A DNA stretch of 64,000 nucleotides, from assembly GCA_905178155.1 (NCBI GenBank), contig CAJINV010000005.1, forward strand, positions 3,168,833 through 3,232,832. Reading direction: 5' to 3'. Numbering within the stretch: position 1 is the first letter of the stretch; every line of letters starts with the position of its first letter. A model generated the notes under the pieces. It did no database searches, was not told the DNA's origin, and was given only the letters and a program-made list of their open reading frames with translations. This DNA comes from Amoebophrya sp. A120 (lineage: Eukaryota > Sar > Dinophyceae > Syndiniales > Amoebophryaceae). The translations under genes and the position numbers were made by a program. This document shows, in pieces, positions 36,725 through 46,817 of this stretch.

Positions 36725-37652
36725 GTGCAGCGGGCGAGATGACGTTTAGAAGCCTCAGGGTAATAAAGAAGGTCTGTCGCTGCAGGGGCACAGATTAGTT
36801 AAAGCGGTGCTTGATTTAGAGGAAACATCACAGAGGTTACTTTTATGAATTCGAGACAACATTACTAGCTTGACCTTAAAGATCGTCCTGTATTGCCTTT
36901 TCTTCGCTTCTACTCCACTAGGATCCATTTTCGGACCTGTGCGTGAAATGGTTTAGCTTGAAAATAAGTCAAACTAAAATTCTAATTATCACAGTAATAC
37001 AATATAAACGACGCGCGGTCGAAAATCCGCAACGTCAAAATCAAATAAGTCTAAGTTTTCTATGATTTTCAAGCACCGAATGGGCCTTCTGGTCTCACTC
37101 GCAATTTTAAACGAGCCATGACCGATTCGGGCCGCGAAGGCAGAACTTTAAATGTCTTGCAAATTATACCGTGACGTCTTCTCTTCTTTACGCAATGAAC
37201 ATCAAATCATCCTTCTTTAGTCTTAAAATTTCCTTATTCTTTCTTTACCCTTATCCGACAGCTTTACGCAAAACATGATGTTGTTTTATCAGAATGCAAC
37301 GGAAAGAAATAATCTTTCTCTTTGAGAATACAGCCGAGAGCAGTTTACCTTCAGACAAAAGTATAGGATTCAAGTGTCAACCGTTTGAAATTTTATCCCG
37401 ATTTACAGTTCATTTTTCCAAATTTGGGCTAGAGTTGTTTTAGTATCCGTTTTAGCAGCGAGTCGTGAAGTGTCAGGATCGTAGCCGAATAGCGAAAAGC
37501 TATAGCAAAAGACGCAAGGTGCAGTCATTCGTGTTAAGCGCCGTCCGCAAAGAGAACTATATCGCTTAACCTGAAGCCGAACTACAGCGCATGTACACGA
37601 AGCGAAAAGAAATGGCATCATGCGACGCCGCGGTCATGTGAGGGGCACTTCA
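36725..37652. other. Intergenic, no gene seen
   Basis: AT-rich spacer after the dynein stop codon. No supported exon or introner. Confidence 0.5.
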
Positions 37653-37773
37653 GGGGAGGATTTTCGCGCATGGTGTTCCCTTAAAATTTAGATGAAGATC
37701 GTTCACATGAGGCGGGGAGGATTTTCGCGCATGGTGTTCCCTGAAAATTTAAATCAAGATCGTTCACATGAGG
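37653..37773. repeat. Two tandem copies of a 61-bp unit
   Basis: The unit GGGGAGGATTTTCGCGCATG ... GATCGTTCACATGAGG occurs twice with a 61-bp period and few differences. A partial third match (CATGTGAGGGG) precedes it. It lies about 210 bp upstream of the coiled-coil gene start, so a promoter role is possible but unproven. Confidence 0.85.
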
Positions 37774-37984
37774 TGTGCTCGCGTGGTCGGTTTGCACCCT
37801 CGCCGCCGGCGAAATTTAAAGAGACATTGTTTCTGTTTTTTGGATCTTTCATTTGGGGCGTAACTAAAGGTGGCTCGTCGCGCAGGACACTGCAGTTCGA
37901 TTTTTGCGGTGCGTTTTTCCCCTGAAATAATACAAAAGTTTTTCTCTAGCAGCACAGTGCAGAGGGCCGTGGTCGTTTTCGAAA

Positions 37985-40900
37985 ATGCGGTCGGCGTTGC
38001 TCGTCGCGGGGGCCACCGCGACGGGGCTCGTTTCTTCCGTTAGCGGCAATGACAAGATCGCGAAAGTGGTGACGATGCTGGAGGACAAAAAAACGGAAGT
38101 ACAGGGCAACGTGGACGTCATGAAAACCCAGTGGGCGTCTTTCAAGACATGGTGCGACAGCACGTTTGCCAACACGCAGGAAGACATTGACAACTTCTCG
38201 ACAGAGATAAAGCGACTGGATGCTGACATCGCGGGAAAGGAGCAACTGATAGTAAAATCACAAACGGCCATTGACACGGCCACGACAGAAGCGTTTAAGG
38301 ACAAGAAGGACGTGGCAGGTATGAAGAATTGTGCGGTCCTTCTCTCATTTTTAAAGAAGGAGAATAAAAGCTGACATGCAGTTCTAGCAGTTCAGTTCTA
38401 AACAACTTTTTATACGCAGCTTTTATTGATGTCGTTGATCGTATCGATGGAACATCACAATGCATCTATCACACAAAGCTATGGAGAAAGTAAGGGAAGC
38501 AGAGAAGAGCGCCTTCGTCGCTGCAGAAACTGAGCTCAACGACAGCGTATGTTCGTGTGAAGACGATTTTTCTCCTCTCGTTCTCCGTTATACATTTAGG
38601 GATCATCGTCATGAACATGATCCCTTCGTGTGCAGCATTTACTTGTGGTTTTGCAACCTAAAGAGATTCGACACCTCACGAGAACTACGTCAAGAAAGAT
38701 CCTTTCACACCAAGTGCATAGACTATCTACGCGTGCGAGAAAGCCCGCGAAACCCTCCAGGCCACGCCGGACGCCAGTCCCGTCGCGGCAGAGTCGCTGT
38801 TGCAGCTGGCCAGCAAAGTTCCCTTCGGCACCACGAAAAGCAGTCACAAGGAGATGATCATGAACCTGTTGGAAATGGCCCAGGCACCCGCCGCGGGCAT
38901 TCCCACGCAGAAGGTGCAACAGCCGCAGGCCACGGAATACGCCATCACGCGCAACAAGGGCACCGACAAGGTGATTTCCCTGTTGGAGGAACTGCAGGAC
39001 GAGTATCCATAAAAAAGATCCCTTTCCATCCAATGTGTCATGCAGAACGTGCCTAAAGCTAAAACGAATGGGGATGGTTTTTTTTCTGTGGATAACAAGT
39101 TCGAAGGCGAGCTGAAGGAACTCCAGTCCGCCGAGACCAAGAACATCCAAAGTTTTGAGATGCAATCAGCCGCGACAAAGGAACACTTGCGGATCCAGAA
39201 GGAGATCATCGCCGACGAGACCGCGGTCCGCACAAACAACGAAGCGGAGAAGGGAGAGCTGGAGCAGAGCCTGACTTCGAACAAAAACTCTTTGTCCGAA
39301 TCGAAGAAGTACCTCAAGGAAACAAGCCAGGAGTGCACGCAGAAGGCCGCGGACTTCATTGCGGCGCAAAACAGCATGCAGGAGGAGATGACGGCGATCG
39401 ACAAGGCCGTGGAGATCATGTCCGGCACCGCGGTCATACGCATTGCAAACACGTCTGGGACTGGATTGCGAAATTTTAAGGACGATGAGGAATTGTGATG
39501 CGTGAATGTGATTGGGCAGTTTTTTTTTGTCATGCTGATGTGAAACTCAGCAATGATTCCAAGCAAGAAATTTGTGATGCGTAGGTGCTGGACAAAAGAA
39601 CACTGTGCCATGCATGACTCAGCAACACAAACTTGTTGCGTCTCTCCAGACCCAGATCGATATTTGCTTTTCATAGTTCACTACCGGCGGCAAGAATCTC
39701 GCTTCCGAAGCCTCCGCGCAAGTCTTTCTGCAGCTGGCAACCACGTCGAAGCACTTCAACAACGCTAAGATTGCGGCGTTTTTGAAATCTGCGTCCCTGA
39801 AGGAGAACAGCCGGCTGCTGATGCAGCTGGCGGCCATGTCGCAGGACGGGCCGTTTGACAAGGTGATATGACAGTGCACAACTCCCCCTCCCCCTTATTT
39901 GTATAGCATGAACGGCAATACAAGCATCATCAAGAGCGCCGGTTCTGCGTGACAAATTTACACCCGCTGGAGTGTAGTGCGATTTGGGCTACCAGGACTT
40001 GTGATGCAAACACTGCCAAGGGGAACCGACTGGGCTTGGGATTTTGCATGACAAATGAGGGCATGTTCGCAGTGCCTTGTGCACCCCTCGGACCCCGCAC
40101 CCCCCCGGGCTTTAGCTGCGCAGTCTGTTAAGTATGACAAACGAGGGGTAGGGGGGGCTGTGCACTTCCATAGGTGAAGGGGTTGATCGAGAAGGAAATC
40201 AAGAAGCTGCAGGAAGTATGGATTGCAAAAATGTCGGGGTCTGGAAGATTGCAACTTGTAATGCTGTCTTTAGATCCCAAAAAAATCTGCATTGCATGAT
40301 CAGCAACAGGACTCCAGTTTGTGTTACGCGGAGAGGGCATTTTTCATGCGGAATAGGCACTAGGAAGGCCTCTAAAAATCTGTGTTGCTAGATCATGCAT
40401 TAGAGGCATCAATCATCATACAAAATATGCATGACAAGTTTACACTTTTCCAGACCCAGACATTTTTGCACTTGATAGGAGGAGGTGATGCAGCGGCAAA
40501 CGGAGAAGAACTGGTGCGACAAGGAATATCCGAGAAGAAAATGTGTTAGTGTAACTTTCCTTGGCTGACAGCATCACAAATTTGCTCTACACAACAGAGA
40601 CAACCTGTCATGCGTGGCTTGTAAGGGAAAACCCTCGACGTGAAGAGAGGACTTCATGGTTGTGCGGCATGACAGGTGTGCGTCTGTTGCATGTTCTGCA
40701 TTACAGAGTGAGACTTACACAGTTTTTGTCTTGGACAAGGAACAGGCGGCGAACAACCGCAAGATCGAAAAGTTCACCACGGAGAAAGAGGACCAGACCA
40801 CCGCCGTGGAGTCGCTCATATCAAAGGCAAATATGTCTGGGTCCTCTGGAAAGAATGGGACTTGTGATGCTAGCTGTCGATCACACAAAAATCTGTATTG

Positions 40901-42307
40901 CTATTCTTGCAAGAGAGGCAAAAGACACTCAGATTGTTGCCCCCCGGAGAGGGCATTTCTCATGCAGGATAGGCCTGAGCAAACGTTTGCGAAAGCTGTG
41001 ATGCTAGAGCCTGCCTCACAGGCATCCATCGGGAGCCATGTCTATTGTCTATTGTACAATTTGCATGACAAACTCCCCAAACCTTCCAGACCCAGACATA
41101 TTTGCAATGCATGCCTCACCGTCCGCGGCGAAACGCTGGAGGAAGAGATCGCGGAGCTGACCAAGTCTATCAAGGACAAGAAGAACGCCATGAACGAGGC
41201 GACGTCGATATTACAGTGAAAAATGCTTCCACCCCGGAATTTGAAAAAGTTTGTGTTTGTCATTGACAAAGTTTCCCAAGTCAAAGTTTTTTGTCTTGCA
41301 TGAGGGGATGATTCCGGGCCTTTCTGATGCAGAATCTAGGTGCGCAAGGGGTCTTTTGCATCACAGACCCGGCTACTGTTGGGGTCTTATGCAATACAAA
41401 TCTTTGCTATTCGCGATTGCAAACCTGTGATGCGGATAGATGCAAGCGGGTGAGTGTTTCATTTTGAAAGGTTTGCAATACAAATGCTCCCAAGTTCGGG
41501 GGTGGGGGCATTTTTCAGTGTAATAGTCGAACCGATTGGCGGAGAAGAAGGAGAACGAACGGATCATTTCCGAGTCCCGGGACGCAGAGGAGGCGGTCAA
41601 GAACGCCATCGCGGTTTTGACGGAGTACTACGGCGAGTCCGGCATCGGCGGCACTGCGCTGGTGCAGGAGGGCCAGAGCCCGAAGCCGGACTTTGCGGGC
41701 GGCGAGTACAGTTCCTCCGGGGAGGGCATTCTGGGCATGCTCACCACGATCGAGGCGGACTTTTCGACGACCGCCTCGGAAACGGAGGCGGAGGAGGGCT
41801 CCGCGCAGGAGGCATACGAGAAGTTCATGAAAGAAAGCAAGGTAGATGTGTTCGGAAATTTTTTTTTCACTGCAAGACAAACTTTTCTTTTTGTCCTCAC
41901 ATGCATGATAAACTCAAATTACATTACTTTCTGGTCGCATTGCAGTGCTGGGAAAACTTGTGACTGTAGTTTATGCTTTTACAAAACGCTGCTCGATTTT
42001 CACTTGCAATTAGACATTCATGCTTACATCATTTCACCAATTGCAGATCTTCCTCGCCGGCGCTGGCCCGGACCTCGAGAACAGCAAGTCGAAACTCGCC
42101 GAGACTAAACAGTCGCTTTTGGACGCACAGGACGCCGCGAAGGCCGCGACCGAGAACTTGGCCGCAGAGACGGAGTACAAGAACAAAACCATCGATCCAA
42201 AGTGCGTCAAAACCGGCGTTTCCGCGGAAGAGCGACAAGCCAAGCGTGACGCCGAAATCCAGAGTCTGAAAGAGGCCCTGCAAATTTTGAGTCAGACGGC
42301 GCCTTAG
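37985..42307 (+). CDS. Secreted coiled-coil protein with seven introners
   Basis: The start ATG gives a clear signal peptide (MRSALLVAGATATGLVSSVSG), then a long Glu/Lys/Gln-rich coiled coil. Reconstructed exons: 37985-38318, 38479-38546 and 38722-39003, then stretches between seven introners to 41841, then a last exon from about 42047 to the stop at 42307. Conventional introns follow GCAG (38319), GACAGC (38547) and AGCAAG (41842). Landmarks: LASKVPFGTTKSSHKEMIMN, LLEELQDEFEGELKELQSAE, a Gly/Ser patch (GGEYSSSGEGILGMLTTIEA) and a terminal KCVKTGVSAEERQAKRDAEI-QSLKEALQIL. The last motif resembles, from memory, a family of secreted coiled-coil proteins common in dinoflagellates; I cannot verify this here. 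Role unknown, perhaps a secretory-organelle or trichocyst-type matrix protein. The two introns before 38722 are the least certain. Confidence 0.75.
39004..39094 (+). mobile_element. Introner IE-F1, only 91 bp
   Basis: Ends TATCCATAAAAAAGATCC and, inverted, GGTTTTTTTTCTGTGGATA. Flanks ACGAG / ACAAG (4/5). Removal gives LQDEFEGELKEL in frame. Shortest element in the window; similar ends to IE-F2. Confidence 0.75.
39437..39675 (+). mobile_element. Introner IE-A9
   Basis: Diverged family A, 239 bp (TACGCATTGCAAACACGTCT ... TTGCTTTTCATA). Flanks GGTCA / GTTCA (4/5). Removal gives SGTAVTTGGKNLASEAS in frame. One offset reads as GT-AG. Confidence 0.82.
39867..40172 (+). mobile_element. Introner IE-G1
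   Basis: Family G, 306 bp, ends TATGACAGTGCACAACTCCC and inverted GGGGCTGTGCACTTCCATA. Exact duplication GGTGA, so it can be read as GT-AG (GTGATATGAC...CCATAG). Removal gives PFDKVKGLIEKEIKKLQE in frame. Confidence 0.88.
40217..40477 (+). mobile_element. Introner IE-A10
   Basis: Family A, 261 bp (TATGGATTGCAAAAATGTCG ... CATTTTTGCACTTGATA). Flanks GGAAG / GGAGG (4/5). Removal gives KKLQEEVMQRQTEKNW. One offset reads as GT-AG. Confidence 0.87.
40526..40737 (-). mobile_element. Introner IE-E3, reverse orientation
   Basis: Family E, 212 bp, internal sequence inverted relative to IE-E1 (AGCATCACAAATTTG near the left end). Right end TTGTCTTGGACA. Exact duplication AGGAA. Removal gives NWCDKEQAANNRKIEKF in frame. 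Confidence 0.88.
40819..41113 (+). mobile_element. Introner IE-A11
   Basis: Family A, 295 bp (TATCAAAGGCAAATATGTCT ... CATATTTGCAATGCATG, last base diverged). Flanks GCTCA / CCTCA (4/5). Removal gives AVESLTVRGETLEEEIAEL in frame. Confidence 0.83.
41209..41525 (+). mobile_element. Introner IE-B3
   Basis: Family B-like, 317 bp (TATTACAGTGAAAAATGCTT ... GGCATTTTTCAGTGTAATA). Exact duplication GTCGA. Removal gives MNEATSNRLAEKKENER in frame. Not GT-AG. Confidence 0.9.
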
Positions 42308-42783
42308 GAGGGTGTGGACATTTTACTAAAACACGACGCGGTGAAGATAGTTGTAATGAAGTCCTCCGGCGTCTGATTCCATGTTATTATCGCGAAAGTG
42401 CAGCTCTAGAGGCTACAACTTTTCGGGTTGCGACGACGAGCGTTTCACATCGTTTCTGTCCAATACAAACCATCGCGTGGTAAAGTACTGCACACCGAAT
42501 CTTTTCTAAATACTTCGCAACTTGGCTTTCGATAATCTTTTCTAAATACTTCGCAACTTTATAATCTTTTCTAAATACTTCGCAACAAAATTTTAGAACT
42601 TTTTTCTTCGCAATGTGGACACTAAGTACTCAAATTCAACCCTCGTGTTTGTGTTGGAAAGAACTGGTAGAAGTGGTGCGCGCGCAATTCGGAATGGTTG
42701 CTTTTCATTGTATGATGCGTCAAACATTTGGCCTCTCCCTGCGCTAACATTCGAAAATTTTACGGGCTGCTTTTTGCGGTAAA
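42308..42783. other. 3' flank with short tandem repeat
   Basis: Apart from the three-copy repeat listed separately, I see no gene in this spacer. Confidence 0.5.
42498..42586. repeat. Three copies of a 24-bp repeat
   Basis: AATCTTTTCTAAATACTTCG plus CAAC occurs exactly at 42498-42521, 42534-42557 and 42563-42586, with unequal spacers. It lies about 190 bp downstream of the coiled-coil gene stop. Confidence 0.9.
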
Positions 42784-43038
42784 ATGTGGATGAGCGAAGA
42801 TGAAAGTTATATCATCTGTGTCAAAGCGAACTGCCCAAGAGAAGAACGCGACAAAGCCTGTTCTCGTGATGGATTCCAAGCAGAATTTCAATACGCTCTG
42901 ACACCATGGTTCTTGGGATGCCAGGATGATTATCTCGTCATTGAGGGCACAGTGCAGTCGGTTCGTTGCGAACTACGTGGGCTGTACATGTCTGGTTGTG
43001 GCAGCATCGGTCTAGACGACTCGTTGTGGTTGTGGTAG
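42784..43038 (+). CDS. Small hypothetical ORF, uncertain
   Basis: An 84-residue ORF starting MWMSEDESYIICVKANCPRE, with six cysteines and ending SIGLDDSLWLW. No family recognised. The composition is more protein-like than most short frames here, but no splice signals or neighbours support it. Confidence 0.3.
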   Translation: MWMSEDESYIICVKANCPREERDKACSRDGFQAEFQYALTPWFLGCQDDYLVIEGTVQSVRCELRGLYMSGCGSIGLDDSLWLW

Positions 43039-43796
43039 ATTTTTTTTTGCTTTCCAATCAGAAGATCCAGAAGTCCGTGTCCACTTAAGTGCCTGTGTCA
43101 GTTCTTCGTGCGTCACTGATCAATCAATAGTCACCTGGGTCGGTCGCTGACCGCGAGTTGTTGAAATCGATGCTGTCTCGGTTTAAGTTGCATCGCTTTG
43201 ACGATACGGCGGTGACGCTCACGCTAAAGCAGACCAATATTGGCTGAAGGGGGGATCGGTCAGATAGGATCCACGGCGGACCTCTTGCTGGACCGTTGGA
43301 GCCGGGATAGAAAGTCGAATTTGTGCTGCGTGTTGTAGTTGACAGCGGAATTTGGACAAAGTCGTAATAATCGTCGGTCACCTTTCCCGTCGTGTTTTTT
43401 CGTCTCAGCAGTAGAAGTAAGTCTTTGTCGCGTTCTAAACCCTATGATGGTCTATCCTGCACCATTCGAAACACGCACGCAGGTAGCAGCTGATTTTTTT
43501 CTGCGTGAAAAATTTGATAATTGAAAATGACGGTGTCTACCACACGAGGCGGGCTACATATGACAAGAGAAAAAAGCGTCTCTTGCATCAGCTCGACGTT
43601 GGCATTTTTACATGGTCTTGGATTTTCCACTAAAACAAGGAATGCATGCTACAACAACGAAAACGACAGAAAGGCGCACGTTTCCATGTGGACGTGTCGT
43701 CGGTCTGTTTTTTTTTCTTGCGCAAGTAAGTAGGTAGCACCTCTCGTTTTTTGGAAAAGTGTGCCCACGACGCTTTTGCTATTCTCTTGTCCATAG
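43039..43796. other. Region upstream of cyclin 1
   Basis: May contain an unrecognised 5' exon of the cyclin gene. I cannot point to one with confidence. Confidence 0.35.
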
Positions 43797-46700
43797 CTCG
43801 GGATATCACCAACACCTCACAAGAGCACGAGCTGGATCTCGTCAACAACAAGCAGGTCCTTGGTAACGCGCAACTTCCCAATGGCGCTTCCCAGCTGGAC
43901 CCGAAAGACCAGGTCGGCGGGGGGAACGTGAAGCGCGCAAACAAGAGGAGATCGGTGTCGGGAGGTCACAACGCGGATCACGCGAGCAAAACTGGTGCTG
44001 GCGGCACTTCTTCCTCAACAGCGTCTCAGCCATCGATAGAACAGCCGTTGTCAGATCCACAAGAAGTGGAGGACTATGCGCGCGACATATACACCTTCCT
44101 GTGCAACAAGGAGAAGACGGACGACATGAGGGTAAGTACTTACTATGTTTAGCGGCTTTTATGTCATTCGACCGCAACGGTAGAAAGAGAAACAGAAACT
44201 GAAACCCATCTGTGATGTCTGTCTCTGTCTTGCAGGTGTGCCGCACAGGAGATGCATCTGATCTACAAGTTAAATTCGCCATGCAGATGCAGTGTGTAGA
44301 ACAGGCAATTTGAAGATGAAGTATCGTCCTCATGCGATCCGGTTTCTATTTTGGAACAACTAAAAAAACCAGATAAATTCGGCGTTTCTCGAGGGAGCAG
44401 CGGAGGTATCAACAAGGATGCGGGGAATACTACTGGACTGGCTCATCGAGGTGCACTACAAATTCAAGTTGCTTTATGCCATGAAATAAATCTTGAGCGA
44501 ACAAGGAATCTGCAAATTTTTATCTTTGTCATTCGTGTTGAGTGCAACTTTAACCGAAGGCATAGCTAGGTGAGAGATAGATCATGCTGAACGAAGCCCA
44601 GGCCTCGGGCCCTCGAATTATTTTTCCTGCCCGATGACATCGCACATGCTTATGCAAAGATGCGAAAAATCTATGGCTTCGCTCAAGATTGCGCTAGGAT
44701 CGTTTGCCCGAGACGCTGTATCTGTGTGTGAATCTGATTTTATCCTGTGTGACAAGCTACTTCCATTCTTCCGGCCGGTAGATAACGTATGACGAGAGCT
44801 GGATTTATTTGTCATGGCGGCGCTGCAGCAAGGCCAGAGCCAGAAGCTGAAAATGCTTCACTTTTATTTGCATGGGACTGACTTGTTGTGCTAGATCCAC
44901 TTAAAAGTGCTGTAATTTGTTGTTTTCGTGGTCGTCGTGATGTTTGAAGGACAAACCGCACCAGAAACAAAGTGAGTGGAATACATTCTTTCGCATCATT
45001 CATGTTGCGAAAGAAAACATAGTGAATTTTATCAAGAGAACGTCCTTGAGGACGGAACAGAAGTAGTTTTCACAAGCGATACCTCGACCGGTATCTCCAG
45101 CGGGACCGGGCCATCCCAAAAAGGAGATTGCAACTGATGGGGGGAACATGTAATTTTTTTTTCTCGTCGCTAAGTGTAAGTAGGACTAGGATCATCCTGT
45201 TGCTAGTTTTTCAGCGCCAGTATTTGCAAGTTCGTCTACTTCGTGCTCAGATTCGAGTTAGAGAATATGAATAGCAGAGCCTGAGGACATGATCATGTTC
45301 ATGATATCAAATAAAATATGAAATCAATGACTCAGCATCAGCGTGGTTTGTTTCTACATCCTCCCAGGTATGCTGATCGCGGCGAAGTATGAGGAATACC
45401 GACCACCAGAGGTGATATCAATTGTAAAAATTTCTGGGTCTGGAAGAATGCAACTTGTGATGCTGCGTCAAGATTCCAAAAAAATCTGTATTGCATGAGT
45501 ACCAAAGGGAATGCAATTTTTGCTACGCTGAGAAGGCATTTGTCATGCGGAATAGGCATCAAGAAGCCTTCAAAAGATCTGTATTGCTAGGGTATGCATC
45601 ACAGACGTCAGGGCTCATGCAAAACGTGCATGACAGATCTCGCATTCTTCCAGACCCAGACATTTTTCCATTTGATAGGTGAAGGAAATCTGCTACATCA
45701 TGGACAACGCGTACAAGATATCCCACAGAAAAAAGAGGCTAGAATATCACATCTGTACGGCCCATGACAGTTTTTTCTGTTTCTTATTCTCTATTTTCGC
45801 GGTACATACAACTACAATTACAAATCCAAATCCAAATCCCATCGTATGAATACGTACTACTGATATGCTAGCGCTTTTCTGTGGGATACAAGCGGGAAGA
45901 CGTACTAGAGATGGAAGTCCAAATCCTGAACACACTGGTACGGGGTCGCTCTTTGAACTACTACAAGACCCGTAAAGAAGATTTGTGATGCAAACCTGCG
46001 AGAAGCGATTGACGTACTTCTTGTTATCCAAGAGGCGGCAAAATTCTTTTTTCAAATCCTGCGAAGATGAAACTTTTTACCCAACACAGAAATTCTCCAT
46101 CACAAGTGCAAGTCCGCTGCAGTTCCTGGATTTCTACGCCAAGGGATATTGTGCACGAGAAAGCGAGATCCACTCTCTCGCTCAGTTCTGCCTCGAATGC
46201 TGCATAACCGACCCCGTGATGAACTCGTATTTTGGATTACTGATTTCAAATATAATCCCCCTACTTTGTTTGAATTTGACAATAAGAACAAATGAAAACG
46301 CGTGGACACAGTTTTCCCCGTCGACGTACTCATGATCTTTCTGCATGATCTAGCAGACTCCAAAAGCACAAAGGTATCTCCCGTCACAACTTGCCGGTGT
46401 GGCACTCTACGCCGCGGAGCGCATGATGCAAGGCAAGGTCGGGACGCCGGTGAGTGACAACGCAACGCCGGCAACGCCGGGGAGCTGCAGCATGAAACTC
46501 CTCAGCGAAATGGAGGAAAAGCTGATCGGGGTACTGACTATTATAGGGATCATAGTACACTGTGTTAATCTTGATATAGTCACACGATCATTTTTTTTTC
46601 AAGCCATGTTTCATTCTAGCAGGTGCTGCTGCGGCGCTAGGAGGATGCATGAGGTCAGAGGTTCAAGCAGTTGAAGTGGTGAAAGTCTACTTTTTTCTCC

Positions 46701-46817
46701 TCTCAGGTAATAGAAGTGCAGAAGGACAAAGCGCTGGGCAAGAAGTACGCAAAGGAACGCTACAAGAACGTGATGCAATATGTGCGCCGTTCCTTCGACA
46801 TGCCCTGCGAGCAATAA
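43797..46817 (+). CDS. A/B-type cyclin, copy 1
   Basis: Cyclins activate cyclin-dependent kinases. Visible exons: 43797-44131 (N-terminal region with KQVLGNAQLPN, weakly like a destruction box, then SDPQEVEDYARDIYTFLCNK); from 44373 ([33 protein letters not shown], the cyclin-box start); about 44720-44758 (PETLYLCVNLI); about 45090-45150 (DRYLQRDRAIPKRRLQLMGG); 45367-45415 (MLIAAKYEEYRPPEV); 45683-45718 ([12 protein letters not shown]); then LEMEVQILNTL; 46092 on (KFSITSASPLQFLDFYAKGY); about 46370 on (YLPSQLAGVALYAAERMMQG); and a last exon to 46817 (IEVQKDKALGKKYAKERYKN, ending MPCEQ). Two introns (about 44475-44719 and 44759-45085) are inferred only from similarity to copy 2 and have no clear GT-AG ends. 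The true start is not established. Confidence 0.8.
45416..45677 (+). mobile_element. Introner IE-A12 in cyclin 1
   Basis: Family A, 262 bp (TATCAATTGTAAAAATTTCT ... CATTTTTCCATTTGATA). Exact duplication GGTGA, so it reads as GT-AG. Removal gives [17 protein letters not shown] in frame. Cyclin 2 is uninterrupted at this position. Confidence 0.92.
45719..45888 (+). mobile_element. Introner IE-F2 in cyclin 1
   Basis: Family F, 170 bp (TATCCCACAGAAAAAAGAGG ... GCTTTTCTGTGGGATA). Flanks CAAGA / CAAGC (4/5). Removal gives NAYKREDVLEMEVQILN in frame. Cyclin 2 is uninterrupted here. Confidence 0.88.
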
